Shown: positions 56,023 through 64,000 of the stretch, piece after piece
Position numbering within the stretch: position 1 is the first letter of the stretch
Layout: each line of letters starts with the position of its first letter
Assembly: GCF_025717535.1 (NCBI RefSeq)
Contig: NZ_JAJIRO010000006.1
Coordinates: forward strand, 124,001-188,000
Source: Paucibacter sp. Y2R2-4
GTDB taxonomy: Bacteria > Pseudomonadota > Gammaproteobacteria > Burkholderiales > Burkholderiaceae_C
DNA: 64,000 nt
Direction of reading: 5' to 3'
Notes under the pieces: model-generated
Databases searched by the model: none
Told to the model about the DNA's origin: nothing
The model's input: only the letters and a program-made list of their open reading frames with translations
Program-made: the position numbers and the translations under genes

Positions 56023-56679
56023 TCACTGGCTGATATGGGACTTGCGCCGCAGCAACAGCGCTGCGATACCCAGGCTCGTCAGCAACAGCGTGCCAGGCTC
56101 CGGGACGGGTGCTTGGGTGAAGTGGATGTTGTCCAGACCGGTGGAGCCTAGATTGTTCAGGTAGAAGTGGACGGTGCCGCTGCCGGTCAGCGCGCTGCTC
56201 ATTGGCTGATAGACCGTTTGAGGGTTCAGCGTTGCCGAGAAGGACAGCAGATTGGGCGTGTCGAAGCTGCCTTGATCGTCCCAGATGCGGATGTCGGTGC
56301 TGTAGGAGCCGCTGGACCAGGTGGCAATCTCAAAGCTTTGCAGTTGGAGGCTCCAGCCGGCATCGGGTACCAAATCAATTTGGTAGGGCACGTTGAAGGC
56401 CCCATGACCCAAAGCGCCCAGCAAGGAGGCATAGCCGCTGGACCAAATGGAAGCAAGGCCGGCATTGTTGAGGGTGGTGAAACCAAGTTCAATATTGGGT
56501 GTCCAACCAGCGCCCTCGATGTAACTGGCACCGTTTTGTTCTGTGCTCACGATACGGTCACCATAGCTTGCCAAACCTCCGCTGCCGAAGCTTGAACTGA
56601 AGGTCAGGATCGTCGCTTCTGCGTTGATCGAGCTCAGAAGCAGGGCAGCGATGGGCAGCAGTTTTTGCGTGTTCAACAT
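56023..56679 (-). CDS. PEP-CTERM exported protein
   Basis: A 218-residue secreted protein: signal peptide (LLPIAALLLSSINAEA), a beta-rich domain (about 25-190) and the sorting tail VPEPGTLLLTSLGIAALLLRRK. It is distinct from the FxDxF protein at 6757. The start at 56679 (MLNTQK) has AGAGG upstream and is preferred over 56703. The conserved upstream motif at 56809-56828 is shared with the first PEP-CTERM gene. No exosortase is encoded in the window. Confidence 0.88.
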   Translation of the reverse strand: MLNTQKLLPIAALLLSSINAEATILTFSSSFGSGGLASYGDRIVSTEQNGASYIEGAGWTPNIELGFTTLNNAGLASIWSSGYASLLGALGHGAFNVPYQIDLVPDAGWSLQLQSFEIATWSSGSYSTDIRIWDDQGSFDTPNLLSFSATLNPQTVYQPMSSALTGSGTVHFYLNNLGSTGLDNIHFTQAPVPEPGTLLLTSLGIAALLLRRKSHISQ

Positions 56680-56808
56680 GGCGGGTACCTCTGACGTTGG
56701 CAAGGTGTTGCTGGGGCTTTGCTTCGGATCGGCTTTCGCAACGATGCAAGCGAGGCCCAGGGTAGCTTCGAGGTGGGTCTGGGTAAATCCCTTGGTGTTC
56801 GGTCAAGC

Positions 56809-56828
56809 TAGGGGGGCGGTAGTATCTC
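56809..56828. promoter_or_regulatory. Second copy of the PEP-CTERM upstream motif
   Basis: TAGGGGGGCGGTAGTATCTC on the plus strand, 130-149 bp upstream of the ATG at 56679. It matches 15 of 20 positions of the block starting at 6649. A TGG-N9-GC near it misses the sigma-54 spacing by one base, so no promoter is called here. Confidence 0.4.
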
Positions 56829-56845
56829 GCTTCTGCTGGCTTGAA

Positions 56846-57772
56846 TCAGCCCTGCCCCGGGCAACTCGACAGTGCCCCTGCCAAAGCCTCCAAAAAGACC
56901 CGGGTGCGCAGCGGCATCAAGCGGCGCTCTGGGAATACGGCCCAGCAGGGCACCGGGGCCAGACACCAGTCCGGCAAGATGCGCACCAGCTCGCCGCGGG
57001 CCACGTAGTCCTGGGCGAAATGTTCGCCGACGGCGGTGATGCCCACATCCGCACAGGCCATTCTCAGCAGCAGATCGGGGGCGTTCACCAGAGTGCGGCG
57101 GCCCGGCAGGCCTTGCCAGCGCAGATCGGCTTCGCCATCGCCTTGGCTTTTGCGCAAGTCCCAAGCCATGGGCTCGCCGGAGCGACTCAGAATCATCAGG
57201 CCGTGGGCGTCTTGCAAGGCTTCGGGCAGCAAAGGTTCGCCATGGGCTTGCAGATAGGCCGGCGAGGCATACAGGCCGTTGCTGAACAAGGCCAGGCGGC
57301 GCGCGGCCAGCTGGCTGTCTTCGGGCAAGGGGCCCATGCGCACCGCCAGGTCGAAGCCTTCGGCAATCAGGTCCACCCGTCGGGGTGAGAGGTCCAGGGA
57401 CAGCATCACCTCGGGGTAGTCCAGCACAAAGCGGCTGAGCATGCGGCTCAAAGCCAGATTGGCCAGATCGCCGGGCATCGAAACGCGCAGCCGGCCACTC
57501 GGCCGCTGCTGGCGGTGCAGAGCCAGGGCCAGGGCGCCATCCACCTCGCCGGCCAGGGCGCGGGCGTGCTCCAAAACGCCGGTGCCGAACTCGGTCAGGG
57601 TCAGGCTGCGAGTGCTGCGCTGCAAGAGCTTTTCACCCAAGCGCAGCTCCAGCGCCGCGACCCGGCGCGAGACCGTGGATTTGGGTAGATGTACCCGCTC
57701 GGCCGCGCGGCTGAAGCTGCCGGCCTCCACGACACGGGCAAAGAGCAAAAGGTCGTCAGCGTCGAGGCTCAT
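56846..57772 (-). CDS. LysR-family transcriptional regulator
   Basis: A 308-residue regulator: winged helix 4-62 (LLLFARVVEAGSFSRAAERVHLPKSTVSRRVAALE, in part) followed by the substrate-binding domain. The pattern LPKSTVSRRVAALELRLGEKL and GRLRVSMPGDLANLALSRML are typical of the DsdC/CrgA-like group that control adjacent oxidoreductase genes. The 140-bp gap to azoR is shared and divergent, so azoR-doxX-pirin is the probable target. Confidence 0.92.
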   Translation of the reverse strand: MSLDADDLLLFARVVEAGSFSRAAERVHLPKSTVSRRVAALELRLGEKLLQRSTRSLTLTEFGTGVLEHARALAGEVDGALALALHRQQRPSGRLRVSMPGDLANLALSRMLSRFVLDYPEVMLSLDLSPRRVDLIAEGFDLAVRMGPLPEDSQLAARRLALFSNGLYASPAYLQAHGEPLLPEALQDAHGLMILSRSGEPMAWDLRKSQGDGEADLRWQGLPGRRTLVNAPDLLLRMACADVGITAVGEHFAQDYVARGELVRILPDWCLAPVPCWAVFPERRLMPLRTRVFLEALAGALSSCPGQG

Positions 57773-57912
57773 GGTTTGTTTGGCTTTGATTGGTGCATTG
57801 GTGGAACGATGTTATCCAATTGAATGGCTTCTGGTGCAAATAGAACATCAATACAGTGAGGCCATCGTCAACACAAGACGCCCACTGAGCGAAACAAAGA
57901 AGGACCCAAGCC

Positions 57913-58539
57913 ATGAAGATTCTGCAAATCAACTCCAGCGCCCGCCGCCTGCAAGAAGACGGCCAAGGCTCCAACTCCACCCGCCTGGCCAATGAGCTGG
58001 TGGCGAATCTGCTGAGCCAAGCCCAGGCGCAGGCCCAGTCTGCCGAATTTGAAGTCTTGGATCTGGCCGTGCAGCCGCATCCGGTGCTGGACGAAGCCGC
58101 GTTGCAAGCGATGTTCACCCCGGCCGAAAACCGCAGCGCGGCTCAAGCCGAGCGGGTGGCCTTGGACATGGCCTTGGTGGAACAGCTGCGCGCCGCCGAT
58201 GTGCTGGTGCTGGCGGTGCCCATGATCAACTTCGGCGTGCCGGCGCAGCTGAAGAACTGGATCGATGCGGTGGCCAAGGCCGGCGTCACCTTCCGCTACA
58301 CCGCCAACGGCCCCGAGGGCTTGGTGACCGGTAAAAAGGTCTTTGTGGTGCTGACCCGCGGTGGCATCTACCGCGACCAAGCGGCCGACACCATGGTGCC
58401 TTATCTGCGCACCGTGCTGGGTTTCATGGGCATGGGTGATGTGGAATTCATCTATGCCGAAGGCTTGGCCATGGGGCCGGAGTCTGAAGCCCGCGGCCTG
58501 GTAGCGGCGCGCGAACAGATCGCCGCGCTGAGCGCTTGA
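57913..58539 (+). CDS. azoR: FMN-dependent NADH-azoreductase
   Basis: A 208-residue flavodoxin-fold quinone/azo reductase. [12 protein letters not shown] starts the Rossmann-like fold, [23 protein letters not shown] is the FMN-site signature, and VVLTRGGIY the second flavin loop. It reduces quinones and azo dyes with NADH. It leads a likely three-gene operon with DoxX and pirin, opposite the LysR gene. Confidence 0.94.
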   Translation: MKILQINSSARRLQEDGQGSNSTRLANELVANLLSQAQAQAQSAEFEVLDLAVQPHPVLDEAALQAMFTPAENRSAAQAERVALDMALVEQLRAADVLVLAVPMINFGVPAQLKNWIDAVAKAGVTFRYTANGPEGLVTGKKVFVVLTRGGIYRDQAADTMVPYLRTVLGFMGMGDVEFIYAEGLAMGPESEARGLVAAREQIAALSA

Positions 58540-58580
58540 ATCCGGCGAAGCCAATCGTTAGAAGGAAACGGAGCCCTGGG

Positions 58581-58970
58581 ATGAACAAGACCGATCGCAA
58601 GACCAAGACCTGGCTGCGCCGCGCCGCGCTGCTCTTGTTGGCCCTGCCTTTGCTGGCGGCCGGCTCGGCCAAGTTGGCCGGCGTGCCGCAGCTGCATGTC
58701 AGCTTTGCGCTGATGGGCCTGCCCGCCTGGTTTGGCTATTTCATCGGTGCGGCTGAGGTGGCCGGAGCCATTGGCTTGTTTTTCCGGCCCTTGCGGGCCT
58801 GGGCGGCGTCTGGCATTGCGGTGGTGATGTTGGGGGCCTTGGGCTTCCATGCTTTGTACACGCCGCTGAGCCAAGGCATTCCCGCCTTGATCTTGCTCGG
58901 CCTGAGTTTGGCTTTTGCTCGGCGCAGCCCTGAGCACACACAATCAGCGTTTTCTGTTTGCTTGCAATAA
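58581..58970 (+). CDS. DoxX-family membrane protein
   Basis: A 129-residue protein with four hydrophobic segments (about 14-30, 45-63, 70-90, 103-120). The pattern LPLLAAGSAKLAGVPQ and GYFIGAAEVAGAIGLFF match DoxX/SURF4-like proteins. Upstream, AAGGAAACGGAG serves the ATG at 58581, 42 bp after azoR. Its exact function is unknown; it often sits with pirin and quinone reductases. Confidence 0.86.
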   Translation: MNKTDRKTKTWLRRAALLLLALPLLAAGSAKLAGVPQLHVSFALMGLPAWFGYFIGAAEVAGAIGLFFRPLRAWAASGIAVVMLGALGFHALYTPLSQGIPALILLGLSLAFARRSPEHTQSAFSVCLQ

Positions 58971-58990
58971 AGAAGAAAGAGAGGCAGTTC

Positions 58991-59857
58991 ATGACCGCCA
59001 CGAATCAAACCCTGAGGCAACCGCGCGCGGTGGAGCGTCTGATCGCAGGCCAGGCCACCAGTGACGGCGCCGGCGTCAAACTGACCCGCGTCTTGACGCA
59101 AAACCTGCAGCGCCGCCTCGACCCCTTTTTGATGTTGGATGCCTTTGGCTCGGACAAGGCGGACGACTACATTGCCGGCTTTCCCGACCATCCGCACCGC
59201 GGCTTCGAGACCATCACTTACATGCTGGAAGGCCGCATGCGCCACCGCGATTCAGCTGGCAACGAAGGCCTGCTGGGCAATGGCGGTGTGCAGTGGATGA
59301 CCGCCGGGCGCGGCGTGATCCACAGCGAGCTGCCCGAGCAGGAAGAGGGCCGCATGGAAGGCTTTCAGCTCTGGCTGAACCTGCCCAGCTTCGACAAGAT
59401 GCGCGCGCCTTGGTACCGCGACATTCCTAGCGCGCAGATCCCGGAGTTTGAGCAGGACGGCGTCAAGGTGCGGGTCATTGCGGGCGAGAGCCACGGCGTC
59501 GCTGGCGCGGTGCAGCGCGATCACACCGAGCCGTTGTATCTGGATTTGCATTTGGCCCCCGGTGCACGCTTCAGCCAGGCCTTGCCTGAAATCCATAACG
59601 CCTTCGTTTATGTGTACCGTGGCGAGTTGCAGTTCGATGCGGGCGTGCTGGTGCCGCAGCAGCGCATGGCGCTGATGGCCAACACGCCGGGCAGCGATGG
59701 TCTGAGCTTCATCGCCGGAGAGTCGGGCGCGCGCGCCATTCTGGTGGCGGGCCGACCCTTGAACGAGCCGATTGCGCAGCATGGGCCTTTTGTGATGAAT
59801 ACCCAGGCCGAGCTGATTCAGGCGGTCAGGGATTTTCAGGCCGGCGTTCTGGCTTGA
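58991..59857 (+). CDS. Pirin-family protein
   Basis: A 288-residue bicupin. The N-terminal cupin holds the metal ligands HPHRGFETITYMLEGRMRHRDS and GGVQWMTAGRGVIHSE; the C-terminal one is degenerate. Related YhhW-type pirins oxidise quercetin. The ATG at 58991 is 21 bp after doxX. It ends the azoR-doxX-pirin transcript, with a terminator 40 bp on. Confidence 0.92.
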   Translation: MTATNQTLRQPRAVERLIAGQATSDGAGVKLTRVLTQNLQRRLDPFLMLDAFGSDKADDYIAGFPDHPHRGFETITYMLEGRMRHRDSAGNEGLLGNGGVQWMTAGRGVIHSELPEQEEGRMEGFQLWLNLPSFDKMRAPWYRDIPSAQIPEFEQDGVKVRVIAGESHGVAGAVQRDHTEPLYLDLHLAPGARFSQALPEIHNAFVYVYRGELQFDAGVLVPQQRMALMANTPGSDGLSFIAGESGARAILVAGRPLNEPIAQHGPFVMNTQAELIQAVRDFQAGVLA

Positions 59858-59894
59858 TGCCGAAGCCGCATTGATCTTGCGGCCGGACCCAATG

Positions 59895-59937
59895 GCATCG
59901 TCGGCGCGCGCACAGCGCACCGGCGATGCTTTGCTTT
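59895..59937 (+). terminator. Intrinsic terminator after the pirin gene
   Basis: GCATCGTCGG pairs with CCGGCGATGC around an inner GCGC-GCACA-GCGC stem, then TTTGCTTT. One G-U pair interrupts an otherwise perfect stem. The rest of 59858-60034 shows nothing else. Confidence 0.8.
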
Positions 59938-60034
59938 GAAGAGCTGTGCGCTATTGCAGCCATCGCTGCATCCTGTCAGCGAATCGCCGATTTTGAGGCG
60001 TTATCCTGCAGGCTTTGGGTGTTGACCAGAGGCG

Positions 60035-60769
60035 ATGAGGGCAAAGCGGGTGATGCGGTGGATGGCAGTCTTGGTCCTGGGGAGCGCGTCTTTTTGGCGC
60101 GCCGAGGCGGCCAGTTTGCGGGTTTTGGTCGACACCAGTGCCTCGATGCCCTATGCCAAGTTTGAGGCCGGCGAATTGCGCTCCGGCCTGAGCCACGCCT
60201 TGGGTGTGGAATTGGCGCGCCGCCTGGGGCGGGACGCGCAGTTCGTGCCGGTGGCACGCAAGCGTTTGGGGCAGGCGCTGCTGGCGGGCGAGGCCGATCT
60301 GGTTTGCGGTTACGCGCAGGCCTGGCTCAGCGGCCCGCTGCTGTGGAGCCGGCCTTTTGCTCAGCATGTCGATCTGGTGGTGACGCGCGCGGATGTGCCG
60401 GCGCCGCAGCACTTGCAAGACCTGTCCGGGCAGATGATAGGCAGCATTGCGGGTTTCAAATACCTCAGCTTGGAGCGTGCGCTTGGCCCGCAGTTTGTTC
60501 GCGATGACGGGCCGGATGCACAAGCCTTGTTGCGTCGCTTGCAGGCCAAGCGCATCCAGCACGCCATCGTCAGCCGCAGCTATCTCGATTTCCAGCGCCA
60601 GATCGGCGCCTTCAGCTTGCCGCTGCATACGCCCTTGGTGCTGCAAAGCACCGAGCTGCGCTGCGCGCTTTCGCCCCAAGCACTGCAATCCGGCTTGAAT
60701 CTGGCGCAAATCGATGCGGCTCTGCTGGGCATGCAAAAGGATGGGTTCCTCTCGGGCTCGCCGGATTGA
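60035..60769 (+). CDS. Periplasmic substrate-binding-like protein
   Basis: A 244-residue protein with a signal peptide (VMRWMAVLVLGSASFWRAEAA) and the amino-acid-binding-protein fold: SLRVLVDTSASMPYAKFEAG, LLAGEADLVCGYAQAWLSG, and the hinge region near LSGQMIGSIAGFKY. No permease or ATPase follows, so it may act as a soluble receptor or sensor rather than in transport. The start could also be a few codons downstream. It is convergent with the triple-CheW gene, with 30 bp between stops. Confidence 0.78.
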   Translation: MRAKRVMRWMAVLVLGSASFWRAEAASLRVLVDTSASMPYAKFEAGELRSGLSHALGVELARRLGRDAQFVPVARKRLGQALLAGEADLVCGYAQAWLSGPLLWSRPFAQHVDLVVTRADVPAPQHLQDLSGQMIGSIAGFKYLSLERALGPQFVRDDGPDAQALLRRLQAKRIQHAIVSRSYLDFQRQIGAFSLPLHTPLVLQSTELRCALSPQALQSGLNLAQIDAALLGMQKDGFLSGSPD

Positions 60770-60799
60770 ATGGGTGTCAGAGCCACGAGTGCCCTGGCT

Positions 60800-62440
60800 T
60801 TAGTGAATGACCCTGTCTCGGGGGTCTTGGGCCTGTTGGCTTTGTTGGGCTTGCTGTGCGTTCGCCAGCAGCGTTGCCGCCAGCTGAGCCAGGTCCATGG
60901 TGGGGACGCTGTGCGGCGTGCCTTCGATATCGATTTCCACCAATGACTTCGCATAAGCGATGGCTGGCAGGCTGCTGCTCGTGGTGGCGCTTTGGTTGCC
61001 TGCCAGGGCGCGCCCAGGGGCAATGGCGCGCAAGCCCTCCACCGCAAAGCCGACCTGCTCATGCTCGGTGTTGATCACCAGCACCCGGGCCTTGCCGGCG
61101 TCTTCAGGCGGCCGGCAGGCCAGTACGGCCGCGAGGCAGATCACCGTCAGCGTCTCGCCTCGATGCGCCATCATGCCCAGCACATTGGCTTCGGTGCTGG
61201 TGCGTGCCAGGTCGGCGGCGGTGAAGGGCAAAATTTCGCTGATCTGCTCCAGCGGGCAGGCAAAGCCTTGGCCGCTGGACTGAAAGTAGAGATAGGGGCG
61301 CGAGCCCGCGGCGTCTCGGCGCGTCAAGTCGCTGAGACTTTGGTCGGCTTTGCGAGCGGGGGCAGCTTTGTCTTGGCTGGCACCGGCCAAGCTTGCCAGC
61401 CCCGCCAGATTGGCTTGTCGATGCAAGGCCGACACATCCAGCACCAAGGCCTGCGGGCCGCTGCTGCCGCTACTACCCTCCGTCGCGAGTGTGCGCAGGT
61501 CCAGGGCAAAGCGGAACAAGGCCGCTTGCGGCACGGCCAAGCTGGGAATGCGCAAAGTCTGGCTCGGCGCGATGCGCAGAATGTCGCTGACGCCATCGAG
61601 CAGCAGGCCCAACAGGCCCTGCCCTGGAAAGCGAAGAATCAGCAAGGCGGCCTCGTTGACCTGGGGCATGCGGCCCAGGCCCAGAAGCGCCAGCGTGTCG
61701 ACCACCGGCACTTCGCGTCCATGGTGCCGGATCACACCCTGACAGATGCCGCCGCGCAAAGGGCTGGGCAAGATGGCGCAACGAGGCACGGTGGCGTGCA
61801 CATCCAGGGCGCTGACGCCCAACTGCCGGTCGGCGCAGTGAAACAGCAGGATCGACTCCAGATGCTGGCTTTGATGCGTGGCTAGGGTCATCGTGGCGTT
61901 CAGCTGCGCGTCCTCGCTGAGGCGCTGCTCGGGGCTGCGTTGGGGTTCGTCCACCCAGGGCACATCGGGCAGCTCGGCGATTCGGGCCGGGTCCAGCACG
62001 CTGACTGAATGGCCCTCGTACTCAAACAAATGCGAGACCAAGGCTCGCGCATTGGCGCCGCCAGGGCGCTGCAGTCGCATCAAGTCTTGCGGTTTAACGC
62101 TGGCCATGCCCTCCACCTGACCCGCCAAGATGCCCAGCAGGCGCGACTGCCAACGCAGCACGATGATGATGCGCTCATCCGTCGCGGGGCTGGCCTGGCC
62201 CAGCAAGGACGAGACATCTAAGACCGGCAACATCACGCCGCGCACTTCCACACAACCGCACAGCCCCTCGGCAGGGCAGGGCAAGGGCGGCAAGGGCTCG
62301 GGGCAGGGCAAGACCTCGCGCATGCAGGCCACGGGCAACGCCAGGTGCACGTCAGCGATGCGGACCAGGCCGAACATGGCCTTGGCTTGGGCTTGGGCTT
62401 GGGCTTCGCCTTCGGGAGCCGGCAAGAGGGCGGGAGTCAT
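60800..62440 (-). CDS. Triple-CheW-domain chemotaxis coupling protein
   Basis: A 546-residue protein with three CheW-like units. Unit 1 (about 22-165): FGLVRIADVHLALPVACMREV and LPVLDVSSLLG. Unit 2 (about 185-320): ILLFHCADRQLGVSALDVHA and VPVVDTLALLGLG. Unit 3 (about 385-535): LYFQSSGQGFACPLEQISEIL and LTVICLAAVLA. Single CheW proteins couple chemoreceptors to CheA; multi-CheW proteins are thought to scaffold receptor arrays. Its neighbour, in the same direction 52 bp upstream, is a chemoreceptor, so a shared complex is likely. Confidence 0.85.
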   Translation of the reverse strand: MTPALLPAPEGEAQAQAQAKAMFGLVRIADVHLALPVACMREVLPCPEPLPPLPCPAEGLCGCVEVRGVMLPVLDVSSLLGQASPATDERIIIVLRWQSRLLGILAGQVEGMASVKPQDLMRLQRPGGANARALVSHLFEYEGHSVSVLDPARIAELPDVPWVDEPQRSPEQRLSEDAQLNATMTLATHQSQHLESILLFHCADRQLGVSALDVHATVPRCAILPSPLRGGICQGVIRHHGREVPVVDTLALLGLGRMPQVNEAALLILRFPGQGLLGLLLDGVSDILRIAPSQTLRIPSLAVPQAALFRFALDLRTLATEGSSGSSGPQALVLDVSALHRQANLAGLASLAGASQDKAAPARKADQSLSDLTRRDAAGSRPYLYFQSSGQGFACPLEQISEILPFTAADLARTSTEANVLGMMAHRGETLTVICLAAVLACRPPEDAGKARVLVINTEHEQVGFAVEGLRAIAPGRALAGNQSATTSSSLPAIAYAKSLVEIDIEGTPHSVPTMDLAQLAATLLANAQQAQQSQQAQDPRDRVIH

Positions 62441-62492
62441 GATGGAGTCTGACGCAATGGAGGGTGGACGAAGTGCCTACTCAAGGCGTGCC

Positions 62493-64000
62493 TTAGCTGG
62501 CGTAAGCCGGCTTGTTGCGGCCCGCCTGGCTGAGGTCACTGATCAAGTCCACCACCTGGGCCGAGACCTTTTGCTGCGCACCGGTCGAGTTGGCAATTTC
62601 GTGAATGGTGGTGCTGGTGCGGCTGACGCTGCTGACAATGCCTTCAAAGGCCTGCTTGGCATGTTGAGAGCGCTCATTGCCCTGGGTGATGCGTACCGCC
62701 GATTCGTTGATGAGCTTGCCAATCTCGCGCGCTGCTTGCGAGCTGCGTTCGGCCAGGCGCCGCACTTCGCCGGCCACCACCGAAAAGCCCACGCCGTGCT
62801 CGCCGGCCCGCGCCGCTTCAATCGCCGCATTGAAGGCCAGCAGATTGGTCTGGCTGGAGATTTCGTCAATAACCTTGACGATCTCGCTGATCTCCACCGA
62901 GGAGCGCTGGATCAGCTCGATTGACTCGATCGAGCCGCGCAAGGCTTCGAAGCCCTGCTCTGCATCGCGCTGTGTGCCGCGCGCAATTTCGGTGGCGGCG
63001 CTGCTGTACTGCGCAATGCTGTCGATCGAGCCACTCAGCTGCTGAATGACCTGGCTCATGGCGGCCGTCTTCTGCACGATCTGCTGCTCAAGCAGCACCT
63101 GCTCGGTCACGTCATAAGCGTATTTGATGATGCGCTCAGGCTCGCCGCGCAAGTTCAGGATGGGGCTGTAGGTGGCTTGAATATAGACGTCGCGGTTGAA
63201 CTTGCCGACGCGGTGATAACGCCCGGTTTGGAACTCACCCTTGTTGAGCGCCAGCCAGAAGTCTCGGTATTCTTGGCTTCGGATGTGGTCGGCCGAGCAG
63301 AACATGCTGTGGTGCTGGCCCTGCACCTCGCGAGCGGAGTAGCCCATCACCCGCAAGAAGTTTTCGTTGGCCTTGACGACGTGACCTTCCAGGTCAAATT
63401 CAATCACCGCCTGGCCGCGATCTACGGCCCGAACCCGGCTTTCAAATTCGCTGTTGCGTTGTTTGCTTTGGGTCACATCGATGGCGAACTTGACGATCTT
63501 CACCGGCCGGCCATCGAGATCAAAAATGGGGTTGTAGGTGGCTTGGATGAAGACGTCTTGGCCGTCTTTGTTGCGGCGCTTGTATTCACCGCTGTCGAAT
63601 TCGCCGCGCCCCAGCTTCTCCCAGAAACTTAGGTATTGGTCAGTGTTGGAGGTGGCGGGGTCGCAGAAGAGGCGGTGATGCTTGCCGCGTACTTCTTCCA
63701 ACTTGTAGCCCATCAACTGCAGGAAGTTGTCGTTTGCATTCAGGACCTTGCCGTCGAGCGAGAACTCGATCACTGCTTGGGCACGGCTGATGGCCTTGAC
63801 CTTGCCTTCAAACTCGGCGTTGCGCAGCTTGCTGTGCGTTACGTCATAGGCGTACTTGACCACCTTGCAGGGGGTGCCATTCAGGTCGAGGATGGGGTTG
63901 TAGCAAGCCTGCAGCCAGACCTCCTGCTGCTCTTTGCCGCGGCGTTTGATCTCGCCGGATTCGAACTCGCCGCGCCTAAGCTTGGCCCAAAGCTCGCTGT
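62493..64000 (-). CDS. Multi-PAS methyl-accepting chemotaxis protein, partial
   Basis: The C-terminal part of a soluble chemoreceptor; the frame stays open to base 64000, so the N-terminus is outside. At least three tandem, closely similar PAS domains are seen, each with YNPIxDLxGxPxKxVKxAxDVT-like ends, then a short coil and the MCP tip [20 protein letters not shown] with [16 protein letters not shown]. No membrane segment is present in this part, so it probably senses cytosolic redox or ligand through PAS, perhaps with haem or flavin. The next gene encodes the triple CheW. Confidence 0.88.
   Translation of the reverse strand, partial: SELWAKLRRGEFESGEIKRRGKEQQEVWLQACYNPILDLNGTPCKVVKYAYDVTHSKLRNAEFEGKVKAISRAQAVIEFSLDGKVLNANDNFLQLMGYKLEEVRGKHHRLFCDPATSNTDQYLSFWEKLGRGEFDSGEYKRRNKDGQDVFIQATYNPIFDLDGRPVKIVKFAIDVTQSKQRNSEFESRVRAVDRGQAVIEFDLEGHVVKANENFLRVMGYSAREVQGQHHSMFCSADHIRSQEYRDFWLALNKGEFQTGRYHRVGKFNRDVYIQATYSPILNLRGEPERIIKYAYDVTEQVLLEQQIVQKTAAMSQVIQQLSGSIDSIAQYSSAATEIARGTQRDAEQGFEALRGSIESIELIQRSSVEISEIVKVIDEISSQTNLLAFNAAIEAARAGEHGVGFSVVAGEVRRLAERSSQAAREIGKLINESAVRITQGNERSQHAKQAFEGIVSSVSRTSTTIHEIANSTGAQQKVSAQVVDLISDLSQAGRNKPAYAS

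Noticed and set aside
60770-60799. Short AGCCA/TGGCT hairpin between convergent stops
   Set aside because: Only five pairs with a large loop and no T-tract; not enough to call a terminator.

Overview
The window is GC-rich, densely coded chromosomal DNA from a Gram-negative bacterium. Several features point to a betaproteobacterium of the order Burkholderiales, probably near Roseateles, Paucibacter or Rubrivivax: an S-adenosylhomocysteine (SAH) riboswitch upstream of ahcY, a thiC-thiO-thiS-thiG-thiD/E cluster behind a TPP riboswitch, an Mrp antiporter with fused A and B subunits, two PEP-CTERM proteins, an FFLEELY-motif protein and DUF2917. The placement is inferred from gene content; no rRNA or tRNA gene is visible to confirm it.

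Layout. 0-6.6 kb: an overlapping chain tsaB-rimI-uracil-DNA glycosylase-GGDEF/EAL, then a MidA-like methyltransferase convergent with cca. 6.7-14.2 kb: a PEP-CTERM protein, a glutathione transferase, an NDUFA9-like dehydrogenase, lytic transglycosylase, 5-formyl-THF cyclo-ligase, a Crp/Fnr regulator divergent from a sterol-desaturase-like enzyme, and an OmpA lipoprotein. 14.4-20.7 kb: a complete six-gene Mrp Na+/H+ antiporter operon. 20.7-26.9 kb: a LysR regulator, DUF2917, a cupin, a methyltransferase, TfoX-N, a second cyclo-ligase, an M24 peptidase and OmpW. 27-31.3 kb: the methyl cycle (metF, tlyA, ahcY with SAH riboswitch) and a HAD phosphatase. 31.3-37.7 kb: a YcaQ-like glycosylase, a pseudo-receiver/CheX protein with CheY, a diguanylate cyclase, a foldback repeat, an MBL hydrolase, and a MerR/FFLEELY pair. 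37.7-48.2 kb: a MacB-like ABC export operon driven from a sigma-54 promoter and divergent from an NtrC-type regulator and kinase. 48.2-54.1 kb: thiamine biosynthesis. 54.3-60.8 kb: a TonB-like protein, ArsR, a small unknown gene, the second PEP-CTERM protein, LysR/azoR/DoxX/pirin and a binding protein. 60.8-64 kb: a triple-CheW protein and a multi-PAS chemoreceptor that runs off the window.

The window is mostly core metabolism and signalling, with no prophage, insertion sequence, CRISPR array or toxin cluster. The most informative regulatory signals are: a near-perfect sigma-54 promoter with two 18-bp palindromes between the ABC exporter and its two-component system; the SAH and TPP riboswitches; a nested inverted-repeat element at 35.06-35.38 kb; a second foldback between ahcY and tlyA; a stem-loop that appears to trap the ribosome-binding site of an 82-residue unknown gene; and a 20-bp motif shared upstream of both PEP-CTERM genes. 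Two proteins have altered catalytic motifs: a family-4-type uracil-DNA glycosylase and a receiver domain lacking its phospho-acceptor Asp next to an intact CheX domain.
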